A stretch of DNA of 10,805 nt from assembly GCA_900545405.1 (NCBI GenBank), contig UQYT01000055.1:1-10805 (forward strand). The letters run 5' to 3'. This document shows, piece by piece, positions 1 through 6,194 of the stretch. Source of the stretch: an uncultured Eubacteriales bacterium. Lineage in GTDB: Bacteria; Bacillota; Clostridia; Oscillospirales; Oscillospiraceae. A model generated the notes under the pieces. The model was not told where the DNA came from. It made no database searches and saw nothing but the letters and a program-made list of their open reading frames with translations. Each line of letters starts with the position of its first letter. Positions within the stretch are counted from its first letter, which is position 1. Both the position numbers and the translations under genes were made by a program.

Positions 1-116
1 CGTTTCTTTGGGGCTCCACCCCGTTTCTTTGCGCAAGAGCAAAGAAATGGGGTGGAACGGGCAGCAGGGGGGAGAGATTTTTGCCCGGGAAACGGCGCAC
101 GCGTACAGGCGCAAAC
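1..116 (+). repeat. Dispersed intergenic repeat, copy 1 (inverted relative to the copy at the far end)
   Basis: This non-coding stretch aligns nearly end to end with the reverse complement of 10690-10805. Shared blocks include the CGTTTCTTTG hairpin arms, AAAGAAATGGGGT, a CAGGG-rich middle, and GGAAACGGCGCAC followed by a CGCGTACAGGCG-like tail. Its main structure is a hairpin with arms 16-32 and 39-55 (17 pairs including one G-T wobble) and a 6-base loop. A further CGTTTCTTTGG half-arm begins at position 1, so the element may continue past the window edge. It sits directly beyond the terminator of the ABC exporter operon, and no gene is seen in it. It resembles a REP- or MITE-like dispersed element, but the family is not one I can name. 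Confidence 0.75.
16..55. repeat. Long hairpin inside repeat copy 1
   Basis: Arms CCACCCCGTTTCTTTGC (16-32) and GCAAAGAAATGGGGTGG (39-55) are complementary apart from one G-T wobble; the loop is GCAAGA. No run of T follows on either strand, so it is not a simple intrinsic terminator. The equivalent hairpin at 10751-10791 differs by two compensated base pairs, which argues that the fold itself is maintained. Confidence 0.75.
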
Positions 117-147
117 AAAGGGACCCTCCGAAACGGAGAGTCCCTTT
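117..147 (-). terminator. Intrinsic terminator of the MarR-ABC exporter operon (possibly bidirectional)
   Basis: A 14-pair stem (117-130 with 134-147) closes on a 3-base loop. There is one non-Watson-Crick position, 125/139, which reads as a G-U wobble on the minus-strand transcript. On the minus strand the stem begins 8 bases after the TGA of the exporter gene and runs into TTTGTTTG. The T-run at 145-149 means it could also stop plus-strand transcription coming from outside the window. Confidence 0.8.
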
Positions 148-154
148 TTCGCGC

Positions 155-2329
155 TCAGTCGAGGATGTTCTGCCCGGTATAGAGCTTGTAGTAGCGGCCC
201 TTTTGCTTGAGCAGGTCCTCGTGGTCGCCTTTTTCCTGTATCTCGCCGTGCTCGATGACCACGATGCAGTTCGAGTTGCGCACCGTCGAGAGCCGGTGGG
301 CAATTACGAACACCGTGCGGCCTTCCATCAGCGCGTCCATGCCGCGCTCGATGTGGCGCTCCGTGCGGGTGTCGATGGAGCTCGTCGCCTCGTCCAGCAC
401 CATCACCGGCGGGTCCGCCACCGCCGCGCGGGCGATGGCCAGCAGCTGGCGCTGGCCCTGCGAGAGGTTCGCGCCGTCGCCCGAGACCACCGTGTTGTAG
501 CCGTCCGGCAGGCGCCGGATGAAGCTGTGCGCGTTCGCGCTCTTCGCCGCCGCGATGCACTCCTCGTCCGTCGCGTTCAGCCGCCCGTAGCGGATGTTGT
601 CCATCACCGTGCCCGTGAAGAGGTGCGTGTCCTGCAGCACCGCGCCCAGCGAGCGGCGCAGGTCGTCCTTGCGGATGTCCCGCACGTCGATGCCGTCGTA
701 GGTTATCATGCCGGAGTCGATCTCGTAGAAGCGGTTTATGAGGTTCGTGATCGTCGTCTTGCCCGCGCCCGTGGAGCCGACGAAGGCTATCTTCTGCCCC
801 GGGTTCGCGTAGACGCTCACGTGCTTGAGTATCGGTTTTTCCGGCACGTAGGAGAAGCAGACGTCGATGAGCCGCACCGCGCCCTTGAGCTCCGCGAGGC
901 AGTAGTCCTCGCCCGGGACGTTCCGGACGCTGCCGCGGACGATGTGCAGCGTGCTCTCGCCCGCGCTGTCCGGGTACTTCCAGGCCCAGCCGTGGGAGGC
1001 CAGGGCCGCGAGGTCCTTGACCTCGGTGAGCGACCCGTCGCGTTCGGCACGGACCCAGATGCCGTCCGGGGAGTCCACGTTCGACGCGAGCATCCTGAGC
1101 GCGCCGCCCTCGCGCACGGCCTGGCCCAGCTCTATGGGCGAGCCGTCCGGCTCTATCGCCACCGGCACCAGCGTCAGGCGCGACGAGCGCGGCACCTTCC
1201 AGGCCCAGGTGTGCGGGTGGACGGACTCGCGGTCCTCGGTGATGGCGCCGTTGGCGTCCTTGTGCGCGCCCACGAGCGTGACGACGCCCTCGTCCACCTC
1301 GGGCTCCATGTCGATTATCTCAAAGATGCGCTCCGCGCCCGCGAGGGCGGAGAGTATGGAGGTCATCTGCTGCGAGACCTGGCTCATCGGCTGGGATATC
1401 TGCCTGCCGTACTGGAGGTAGACCGCCAGGCCGCCGAGGTCGAGCATCCCGCCGAAGGCGAAGAGCCCGCCGACGATGGAGGTCAGCGCGTAGCCGATGT
1501 TCATGACGTTGGCCACGATGGGCATCATGGCCGTGCCGTAGAAGTTCGCGTCTTTGGCGACGTCGAAGTAGGCGTCGTTGAGCTCGCCGAACTGCTCCTT
1601 GGCGGCGTCCTCGTGCGTGAAGGCCTTCACAACGCGCAGGCCCTCTATCATCTCCTGGATGTTGCCGTTCATCTCGCCGAGGGCCTTCTGCTGCTGGCGG
1701 TAGAGCTTGCGGCTGCGCCCGCCGACGATGCGGATGGCGAAGAAGCTGCCGAAGAGCACCAGCAGCGTCACGAGGAAGAGCGGCGCGCAGGTGAAGAGCA
1801 TGACCACCACGATGCCCACAAAGAGCAGCGAGGAGGAGATGACCGAGACTATGCTCTGCTCGAGCATCTGCTGGACGTAGTCCGCGTCGTTGGAGAAGCG
1901 GCTCATGAGCTCGCCGTGGGGGTGCTTGTCGTAGAAGGAGAGGGGCAGGTCCTGCATCTTGTCGAAGAGCTCGCCCCTGAGCTTGTTGGTGCCGCGGTGG
2001 GCCAGCTGGGCCATGATGGCCGACTGCGCGTAGGTGCACACCGCGCCGAACAGAAACACCGCCGCCATGACGGCCAGCATCTTGGCGAGGTAGCCGAGCT
2101 TGTCGGAGAGCGTGCCCGCGCCGACCAGCTCGTTGAGCACGGGCCGGATGAGATAGGTGCCCGCAATGCTCGCGATGGAGCTGGCGATGACGCAGAGGAA
2201 CACTATGACGAGCAGCCACTTCCTGCCGCTGATGTACTTCATCAGCCGGAGCATGGTGCGCTTTGCGTCCTTGGGTTTCTGATAGCCGCCCCGGGCGCCG
2301 GGGCCGTGCCCGCCTCTGTTCTCAGCCAT
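155..2329 (-). CDS. ABC exporter half-transporter, catalytically competent subunit with an enlarged linker
   Basis: This is a 724-residue type IV ABC exporter subunit with a membrane domain (about 30-335) and a C-terminal ATPase domain (about 485-724). Visible motifs are Walker A GSTGAGKT (518-525), Q-loop Q566, signature LSQGQ (622-626, variant of LSGGQ), Walker B VMVLDEAT with D646 and catalytic E647, and switch histidine H678. The family norm is about 580-630 residues. The extra length lies between the two domains (about 341-486) and contains WAWK twice (375-378 and 448-451). The start is the ATG at 2327-2329 behind AGGAAGGA (2340-2347), and the frame overlaps the end of the preceding exporter gene by 8 bases, which suggests translational coupling. 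It should act in the cytoplasmic membrane as a heterodimer with that neighbour. The substrate is unknown; a drug, peptide or lipid is typical for such pairs under a MarR regulator. Confidence 0.93.
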   Translation of the reverse strand: MAENRGGHGPGARGGYQKPKDAKRTMLRLMKYISGRKWLLVIVFLCVIASSIASIAGTYLIRPVLNELVGAGTLSDKLGYLAKMLAVMAAVFLFGAVCTYAQSAIMAQLAHRGTNKLRGELFDKMQDLPLSFYDKHPHGELMSRFSNDADYVQQMLEQSIVSVISSSLLFVGIVVVMLFTCAPLFLVTLLVLFGSFFAIRIVGGRSRKLYRQQQKALGEMNGNIQEMIEGLRVVKAFTHEDAAKEQFGELNDAYFDVAKDANFYGTAMMPIVANVMNIGYALTSIVGGLFAFGGMLDLGGLAVYLQYGRQISQPMSQVSQQMTSILSALAGAERIFEIIDMEPEVDEGVVTLVGAHKDANGAITEDRESVHPHTWAWKVPRSSRLTLVPVAIEPDGSPIELGQAVREGGALRMLASNVDSPDGIWVRAERDGSLTEVKDLAALASHGWAWKYPDSAGESTLHIVRGSVRNVPGEDYCLAELKGAVRLIDVCFSYVPEKPILKHVSVYANPGQKIAFVGSTGAGKTTITNLINRFYEIDSGMITYDGIDVRDIRKDDLRRSLGAVLQDTHLFTGTVMDNIRYGRLNATDEECIAAAKSANAHSFIRRLPDGYNTVVSGDGANLSQGQRQLLAIARAAVADPPVMVLDEATSSIDTRTERHIERGMDALMEGRTVFVIAHRLSTVRNSNCIVVIEHGEIQEKGDHEDLLKQKGRYYKLYTGQNILD

Positions 2330-4070
2330 TGTCGATCGCTCCTTCCTGCTGGGACTGGTAGATCTCGCGGTAGATGTCGCTCGTCTGCATGAGCTCCTCG
2401 TGCGTGCCCTCGGCCGCGATGTGGTCGTCGTCGAGGACGACTATCTTGTCGGCGTAGCGGACGGAGCTGATGCGCTGGGCGATGATGATGACGGTGGTGT
2501 CCTTCAGGTTCTCGGAGAAGGAGCGGCGTATCTCGGCCTCGGTGGCGGAGTCGACCGCGGAGGTGGAGTCGTCGAGTATGAGTATCGCGGGGTGCCTGAG
2601 CATGGCGCGGGCGATGCAGAGCCGCTGCTTCTGGCCGCCGGAGACGTTCACGCCGCCCTGGTCGAGCCGGGTGTCGAAGCCCTGGGGCATGGCCATGATG
2701 AAGTCGTAGGCCTGGGCGTTCTTCGCGGCCTGTACGAGTTCCTCTTCTGTCGCGTCGGCGCGGCCCCAGAGCAGGTTCTCGCGCACCGTTCCGGAGAAGA
2801 GGACGTTGGTCTGCAGCACCATGCCGATGCGGCTGCGCAGCTCGGCGAGCGGGTAGTCGCGCACGTCCATGCCGTCCACGAGCACCTGGCCGCCGGTCAC
2901 GTCGTAAAAGCGGGGGATGAGGTTCACCAGCGTGGACTTGCCCGTGCCGGTGCCGCCGACGATGGCCACGAACTGCCCGGGCTCGACCGTGAGGTCTATG
3001 CCGTGGAGCACGTCGTCGCCGCTGCCGGAGGCGCTGTATTTGAAGTTGACGCCCCTGAACTCCACCTTGCCGCGGCTCTCGGGCAGGGCGCGGCCGCGGC
3101 TCTCGGGGGAGTCCGCGATGTCGGGCTCGGCCTCAAGCACCTCGACGACGCGCTTGGCGCAGGCGACGGCGCGGGTGAGCATCAGCAGGCAGACGCCCAC
3201 CATGAGCACGCTCATGAGCACCTGCACGATGTAGGAGAAGAAGGCGTAGAGCTCGCCGGGCAGCAGCTCGCCGCGGGCGACGAAGCCGCCGCCGAACCAC
3301 ATCACGCCGAGGATGGAGGCGTACATGGCCAGCATCATGACGGGGCTGATGAGTATGACCCGCATGACGGCGGCGAGACCGGCGTCGCGCAGCTCGTCGT
3401 TGGACTTCTTGAACTTGGCGCGCTCGTGGTTGGCGCGGACGAAGGCCTTGACCACGCGGATGCCGATGAGGTTCTCCTGCACGGTGTTGTTCAGGCCGTC
3501 TATCTTCTCCTGGAAGCGGGTGAAGAGCTTTTCGCAGCTGCGCATGATGAGCCAGAGCAGCAGGCACATGACGGGTATGACCACGACGATGACCAGCGTC
3601 AGCCGCGCGTTCATAACGAGGCAGACCACCAGCGCGGAGATGAGCTGCACCGGCGCGCGCACCAGCATGCGCAGGCACATCATGGTCGTGAGCTGGATGG
3701 TGTTCACGTCGTTGGTCAGCCTCGTGATGAGCGAGGCGGAGGAGAAGCGGTCGATGTCCGCAAAGGAGAAGTCCTGTATCTTGCTGAACATCTCGCTTCT
3801 GAGGTTGCGGCCGAGGCCCTGGCTGGCCACGGCGGAGCTTTTGGCCGCGGTCATGCCGCAGTAGAGCGAGAGCACCGAGAGCGCCAGCATCCCGAGCCCG
3901 GCCTTCCAGATGTAGGCCATGCCTCCGTCGCCGTTTATGCCGTCGTCGATTATCCCGGCCATGAGCAGGGGGAGAAAGAGCTCGCACACGGCCTCGATGC
4001 CGATGAACAGGGGCGCCTTTATCGCATCCTTCTCGAAGCCGCGGATGTGTACAGAGAGTTTTTTCAGCAT
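2322..4070 (-). CDS. ABC exporter half-transporter, degenerate-site subunit
   Basis: This 582-residue ABC exporter subunit has the normal length for a fused membrane-ATPase half-transporter. The membrane domain covers about 18-300, with six predicted helices. ATPase motifs are Walker A GGTGTGKST (372-380), Q-loop Q420, signature VSGGQ (476-480) and Walker B ILILDDST (D500). The residue after Walker B is D501 rather than the catalytic glutamate, and the switch histidine is Q532 in AQRIS. Such losses are known in one half of heterodimeric exporters such as TM287/TM288, BmrC/BmrD or LmrC/LmrD. The partner is therefore very probably the overlapping gene downstream (155-2329). The start ATG (4068-4070) follows AAAGGAGGG (4077-4085) at 6 bases. 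It overlaps the end of the marR-type gene by 7 bases, so all three genes form one tightly coupled operon. Confidence 0.94.
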   Translation of the reverse strand: MLKKLSVHIRGFEKDAIKAPLFIGIEAVCELFLPLLMAGIIDDGINGDGGMAYIWKAGLGMLALSVLSLYCGMTAAKSSAVASQGLGRNLRSEMFSKIQDFSFADIDRFSSASLITRLTNDVNTIQLTTMMCLRMLVRAPVQLISALVVCLVMNARLTLVIVVVIPVMCLLLWLIMRSCEKLFTRFQEKIDGLNNTVQENLIGIRVVKAFVRANHERAKFKKSNDELRDAGLAAVMRVILISPVMMLAMYASILGVMWFGGGFVARGELLPGELYAFFSYIVQVLMSVLMVGVCLLMLTRAVACAKRVVEVLEAEPDIADSPESRGRALPESRGKVEFRGVNFKYSASGSGDDVLHGIDLTVEPGQFVAIVGGTGTGKSTLVNLIPRFYDVTGGQVLVDGMDVRDYPLAELRSRIGMVLQTNVLFSGTVRENLLWGRADATEEELVQAAKNAQAYDFIMAMPQGFDTRLDQGGVNVSGGQKQRLCIARAMLRHPAILILDDSTSAVDSATEAEIRRSFSENLKDTTVIIIAQRISSVRYADKIVVLDDDHIAAEGTHEELMQTSDIYREIYQSQQEGAIDNG

Positions 4071-4555
4071 TGTGCGCCCTCCTTTGCGGCGAGGGCGCGG
4101 AGGTTCTCCGTGATGCGCCCGAAGTATGCCGAGACGGAGCGGAGCTCCTCGTCGGTGAAGCCGCTGTACATCGCCTCGTCCACCTCGGTGAACACCTCGA
4201 CGTAGCGCCTGGCGATCTCGCGGCCCTTGTCGGTTATCCTGATGCGCTTGCGGCGCATGTCCTGTTCCCCGGCCTCGCGGACGATGCAGCCCTGCTTTTC
4301 AAGGGCCTTGAGCGCCGCCGTGACCGAGGCGGGCGAGACCATGAGCCGGCGCGAGAGCTCCTTTTGCATAGCGAAGCCCCCGTCGCTGCCGCAGTGCTCG
4401 AGCAGGAAGAGGATGAACGGATGCCCGCAGTCGCGCAGGCCGTATTTGTCCAGCAGCGCGTCCGTCGCAGTCCTGTGCGCCAGGTGCAGCATCCGGAATT
4501 GCCAGGCCGGCGCCGAGAGCACGGCGTCGCCTTGTTCCATGCAGCAGTTTTCCAT
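4064..4555 (-). CDS. MarR-family winged-helix transcriptional regulator
   Basis: This 163-residue protein has the MarR fold. An N-terminal dimerisation helix is followed by a winged helix-turn-helix at about 62-110: QKELSRRLMVSPASVTAALKALEKQG, then a basic wing with the typical D-x-R-x-x-R pattern (DMRRKRIRITDKG). A C-terminal dimer helix follows. The chosen ATG (4553-4555) has GGAGG (within 4561-4566) only 5 bases upstream; an internal ATG five codons later would be too far from that site. It is the first gene of the operon, overlapping the degenerate ABC exporter gene by 7 bases. A palindromic site lies just downstream of its predicted transcription start, so autorepression with relief by an exported compound is the likely logic (inference). 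Two adjacent cysteines at residues 4-5 are noted, but their role is unknown. Confidence 0.93.
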   Translation of the reverse strand: MENCCMEQGDAVLSAPAWQFRMLHLAHRTATDALLDKYGLRDCGHPFILFLLEHCGSDGGFAMQKELSRRLMVSPASVTAALKALEKQGCIVREAGEQDMRRKRIRITDKGREIARRYVEVFTEVDEAMYSGFTDEELRSVSAYFGRITENLRALAAKEGAQC

Positions 4556-4576
4556 AGTCGCCTCCGATAGTTAATG

Positions 4577-4597
4577 CTCTAAAAGTTAGAGGTCTAA
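4577..4597. promoter_or_regulatory. Candidate MarR operator: overlapping palindromes upstream of the regulator
   Basis: CTCTAA-AAG-TTAGAG (4577-4591) and TTAGA-GG-TCTAA (4586-4597) are perfect inverted repeats sharing the middle half-site, so three TTAGA-type half-sites lie in 21 bases. They fall about 10-30 bases downstream of the predicted start of transcription and upstream of the ribosome site. A bound dimer there would block elongation or clearance. Assignment to the MarR protein is inferred from position only. Confidence 0.55.
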
Positions 4598-4610
4598 ATA
4601 TTCACGCGGA

Positions 4611-4653
4611 AAATAATACAGCGCCGCCCGCGAAAAGTCAACAGGCGGCGCTG
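4611..4653 (-). terminator. Terminator-like hairpin after the small membrane protein gene, overlapping the marR promoter
   Basis: CAGCGCCGCC and GGCGGCGCTG (4644-4653 and 4619-4628) form a perfect 10-pair inverted repeat with a 15-base loop. On the minus strand it is followed by TATTATTTT, as in an intrinsic terminator for the gene ending at 4736. The long loop is atypical. The element could equally be a regulator-binding palindrome over the promoter. Confidence 0.5.
4613..4641 (-). promoter_or_regulatory. Sigma-A type promoter of the MarR-ABC exporter operon
   Basis: On the minus strand, TTGACT (4636-4641) and TATTAT (4613-4618) are separated by exactly 17 bases. Transcription would begin near 4606, giving a leader of about 50 bases. 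The -35 box lies in the loop of a perfect hairpin and the -10 box in the T-rich tract that follows it. Confidence 0.75.
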
Positions 4654-4735
4654 CGAATATTTTATGAACTCGCGCGCATCGGTCTCAGCCGTACTGCCCG
4701 GCGACGCAGGTGGATACCCGGCCGATTAACGCGCC

Positions 4736-5206
4736 TCAGTTGACGAACTCGAACTTGAGCTCGCACTCGAGGGCGCGGAGGGCGGCGCGCATTTTGGGGA
4801 AGTCGCACTGGTTCATGGCCTGGCGCAGGTCGTCGTCGGGGACGAAGCGGCAGTAGGTGCGGCAGAAGGCCTCAAAGTTGCTCTTGGTGCGGGGCCCGAG
4901 CTTCTTTATGTAGAGGATGAGGCCGAGCAGGGCGCCGACGAAGAAGCAGATGATGAGGTAGAGCGCCGCGAAGTGCACCACCAGGAAGCCGAGGCCGACG
5001 CAGATGACCAGCCAGATGACCACGGAGATGGTGTTCATCCTGAACGCGCCCCTGGCGCCGAAGAGCTCGCCGTCCTTGGCCTTGCCGAAGCGGGAGATGA
5101 GCGGATAGGCGACGGTGAAGTTGAAGATGAGCTGTCTCAGGCAGATGTAAAAGTAAAACCAGCCCCCCACAAAGATGAGCGCACCGTACATGATTTTCAT
5201 TTCCAT
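4736..5206 (-). CDS. Small membrane protein of unknown function
   Basis: I do not recognise this 156-residue protein. It has a hydrophobic N-terminal helix (about 6-29) and a polar, positively charged stretch with GKAKDGELFGARG (about 41-53). Two closely spaced membrane helices follow (about 58-78 and 80-100), then a soluble C-terminal tail of about 55 residues containing FCRTYCRF and an acidic-basic helix. The ATG at 5204-5206 is chosen because GGAGG stands 9 bases upstream; the ATG two codons later would be too far away. The gene has its own promoter (5240-5268) and is followed by a terminator-like hairpin, so it appears monocistronic. Nothing around it points to a role. The coding reading is supported by the ribosome site, the promoter and a plausible membrane protein composition. 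Confidence 0.8.
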   Translation of the reverse strand: MEMKIMYGALIFVGGWFYFYICLRQLIFNFTVAYPLISRFGKAKDGELFGARGAFRMNTISVVIWLVICVGLGFLVVHFAALYLIICFFVGALLGLILYIKKLGPRTKSNFEAFCRTYCRFVPDDDLRQAMNQCDFPKMRAALRALECELKFEFVN

Positions 5207-5239
5207 AGCGCGATACCTCCAAAATCCGGTACTTTGGTA

Positions 5240-5268
5240 ATTCTAACATCTTTCCGCGGCATTTGCAA
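5240..5268 (-). promoter_or_regulatory. Promoter of the small membrane protein gene
   Basis: On the minus strand TTGCAA (5263-5268) and TAGAAT (5240-5245) are separated by 17 bases, with the predicted start near 5233 and the ribosome site downstream. It lies in the 89-base gap after the EamA permease gene, where I see no convincing terminator, so some read-through from that gene is possible. Confidence 0.6.
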
Positions 5269-5295
5269 GCTGTCATCGTCCCGCGGCGGGGGGAT

Positions 5296-6186
5296 TCAGG
5301 CGCGCTTTGCGCTGCGGGGCTTGAGGAAGCTCAGCTTGGTCTCGGAGATGAGCACCGCGACGAAGATGAGCACGAAGCCGGCGGCGGTCTTGAAGCTCAG
5401 GCGCTCGTGGTAGAAGAGCACCGAGAGCAGCGTGCCGAACACGGACTCGAGCGTGAGGATGATGGAGGCCGTCTGCGGCGGGGTGTGCTTCTGGCCGATG
5501 GTCTGCAGCAGGAAGCAGACGCCCGTGCACATGAAGCAGAGGTAGGCGATGCTCCACCAGGCGGAGGCCGGGACGCCCTGCGGGAAGGGCGAGACGATGG
5601 GCGCGGTCACCCAGCACCAGACCGCCGCCACGGCGAACTGCACCATGGAGAGCAGCACCGGGCTGCGCCCCTCCACCGCGCGGGCGGTGAGGATGATGTG
5701 CAGCGCGTAGAAAAAGCCGCAGCAGATGGTCAGCGCGTCGCCCAGGCCGAGGCTCAGCCCGCCGTCGAGCGAGACCAGCGCCATGCCGATTATGCACACC
5801 AGCGCCGCCGCGATGTTGAACCTGTCCGGCCGCTTCTTGGTGAAGAACCACCACATGAAGGGCACGATGACGCAGTAGGTCGCCGTGAGGAAGGCGTTCT
5901 TGCCGGGCGTGGTGTACTCGAGGCCGAAGGTCTGCAGCGTGTAGGCCGCAAAGAGCGCCGTGCCGAGGCCGAGGCCCTTCAGGAGGTACTGCCTGTCGAG
6001 CAGGCGCAGCTCCTTTATGCCGATGAGCGCCATCAGCAGCGCCGCGCCGGTGAAGCGGAGCGCGAGCACCCACAGCGTGGGCACGGAGTCGAGCGTGGAC
6101 TTGAGGATGATGAACGACGAGCCCCAGATGAGCGTCGCGCCCAGGAGGGAGAGCCGGCCTATGCCGCGGTTTTGGGTGTTTGCCAT
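5296..6186 (-). CDS. EamA-family (drug/metabolite transporter superfamily) permease
   Basis: This 296-residue protein has about ten hydrophobic helices arranged as two EamA repeats (about 10-140 and 150-286), the usual architecture and length of the family. Family-typical features are the ALIWGSSFIILK opening in helix 1, the TTPGKNAFLTATYCVIVPF segment in the first repeat, and the LESVFGTLLSVLFYHERLS segment in the second. It ends in a basic cytoplasmic tail (KPRSAKRA). Members move metabolites or amino acids across the cytoplasmic membrane, and the substrate cannot be read from sequence. The gene begins 8 bases after the pcrA stop. No strong ribosome site is seen (an AAGGA lies about 15 bases upstream), so translation probably depends on coupling to pcrA. 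Confidence 0.92.
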   Translation of the reverse strand: MANTQNRGIGRLSLLGATLIWGSSFIILKSTLDSVPTLWVLALRFTGAALLMALIGIKELRLLDRQYLLKGLGLGTALFAAYTLQTFGLEYTTPGKNAFLTATYCVIVPFMWWFFTKKRPDRFNIAAALVCIIGMALVSLDGGLSLGLGDALTICCGFFYALHIILTARAVEGRSPVLLSMVQFAVAAVWCWVTAPIVSPFPQGVPASAWWSIAYLCFMCTGVCFLLQTIGQKHTPPQTASIILTLESVFGTLLSVLFYHERLSFKTAAGFVLIFVAVLISETKLSFLKPRSAKRA

Positions 6187-6194
6187 AGGTTATA

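Noticed and set aside
977..1208. Possible CRISPR-like or tandem DNA repeat in the exporter gene
   Set aside because: Only two 13-base matches are seen, in frame within one coding sequence and 219 bases apart. They reflect the duplicated WAWK segment.
8..2392. Very long open frame on the plus strand opposite the ABC exporter gene, and similar ones at 2400-4205, 5263-6639 and 6333-8810
   Set aside because: They are antisense shadows in GC-rich DNA: low-complexity Arg/Ala/Val/His/Glu-rich translations with no domains, while the opposite strand encodes complete motif-bearing proteins with ribosome sites.
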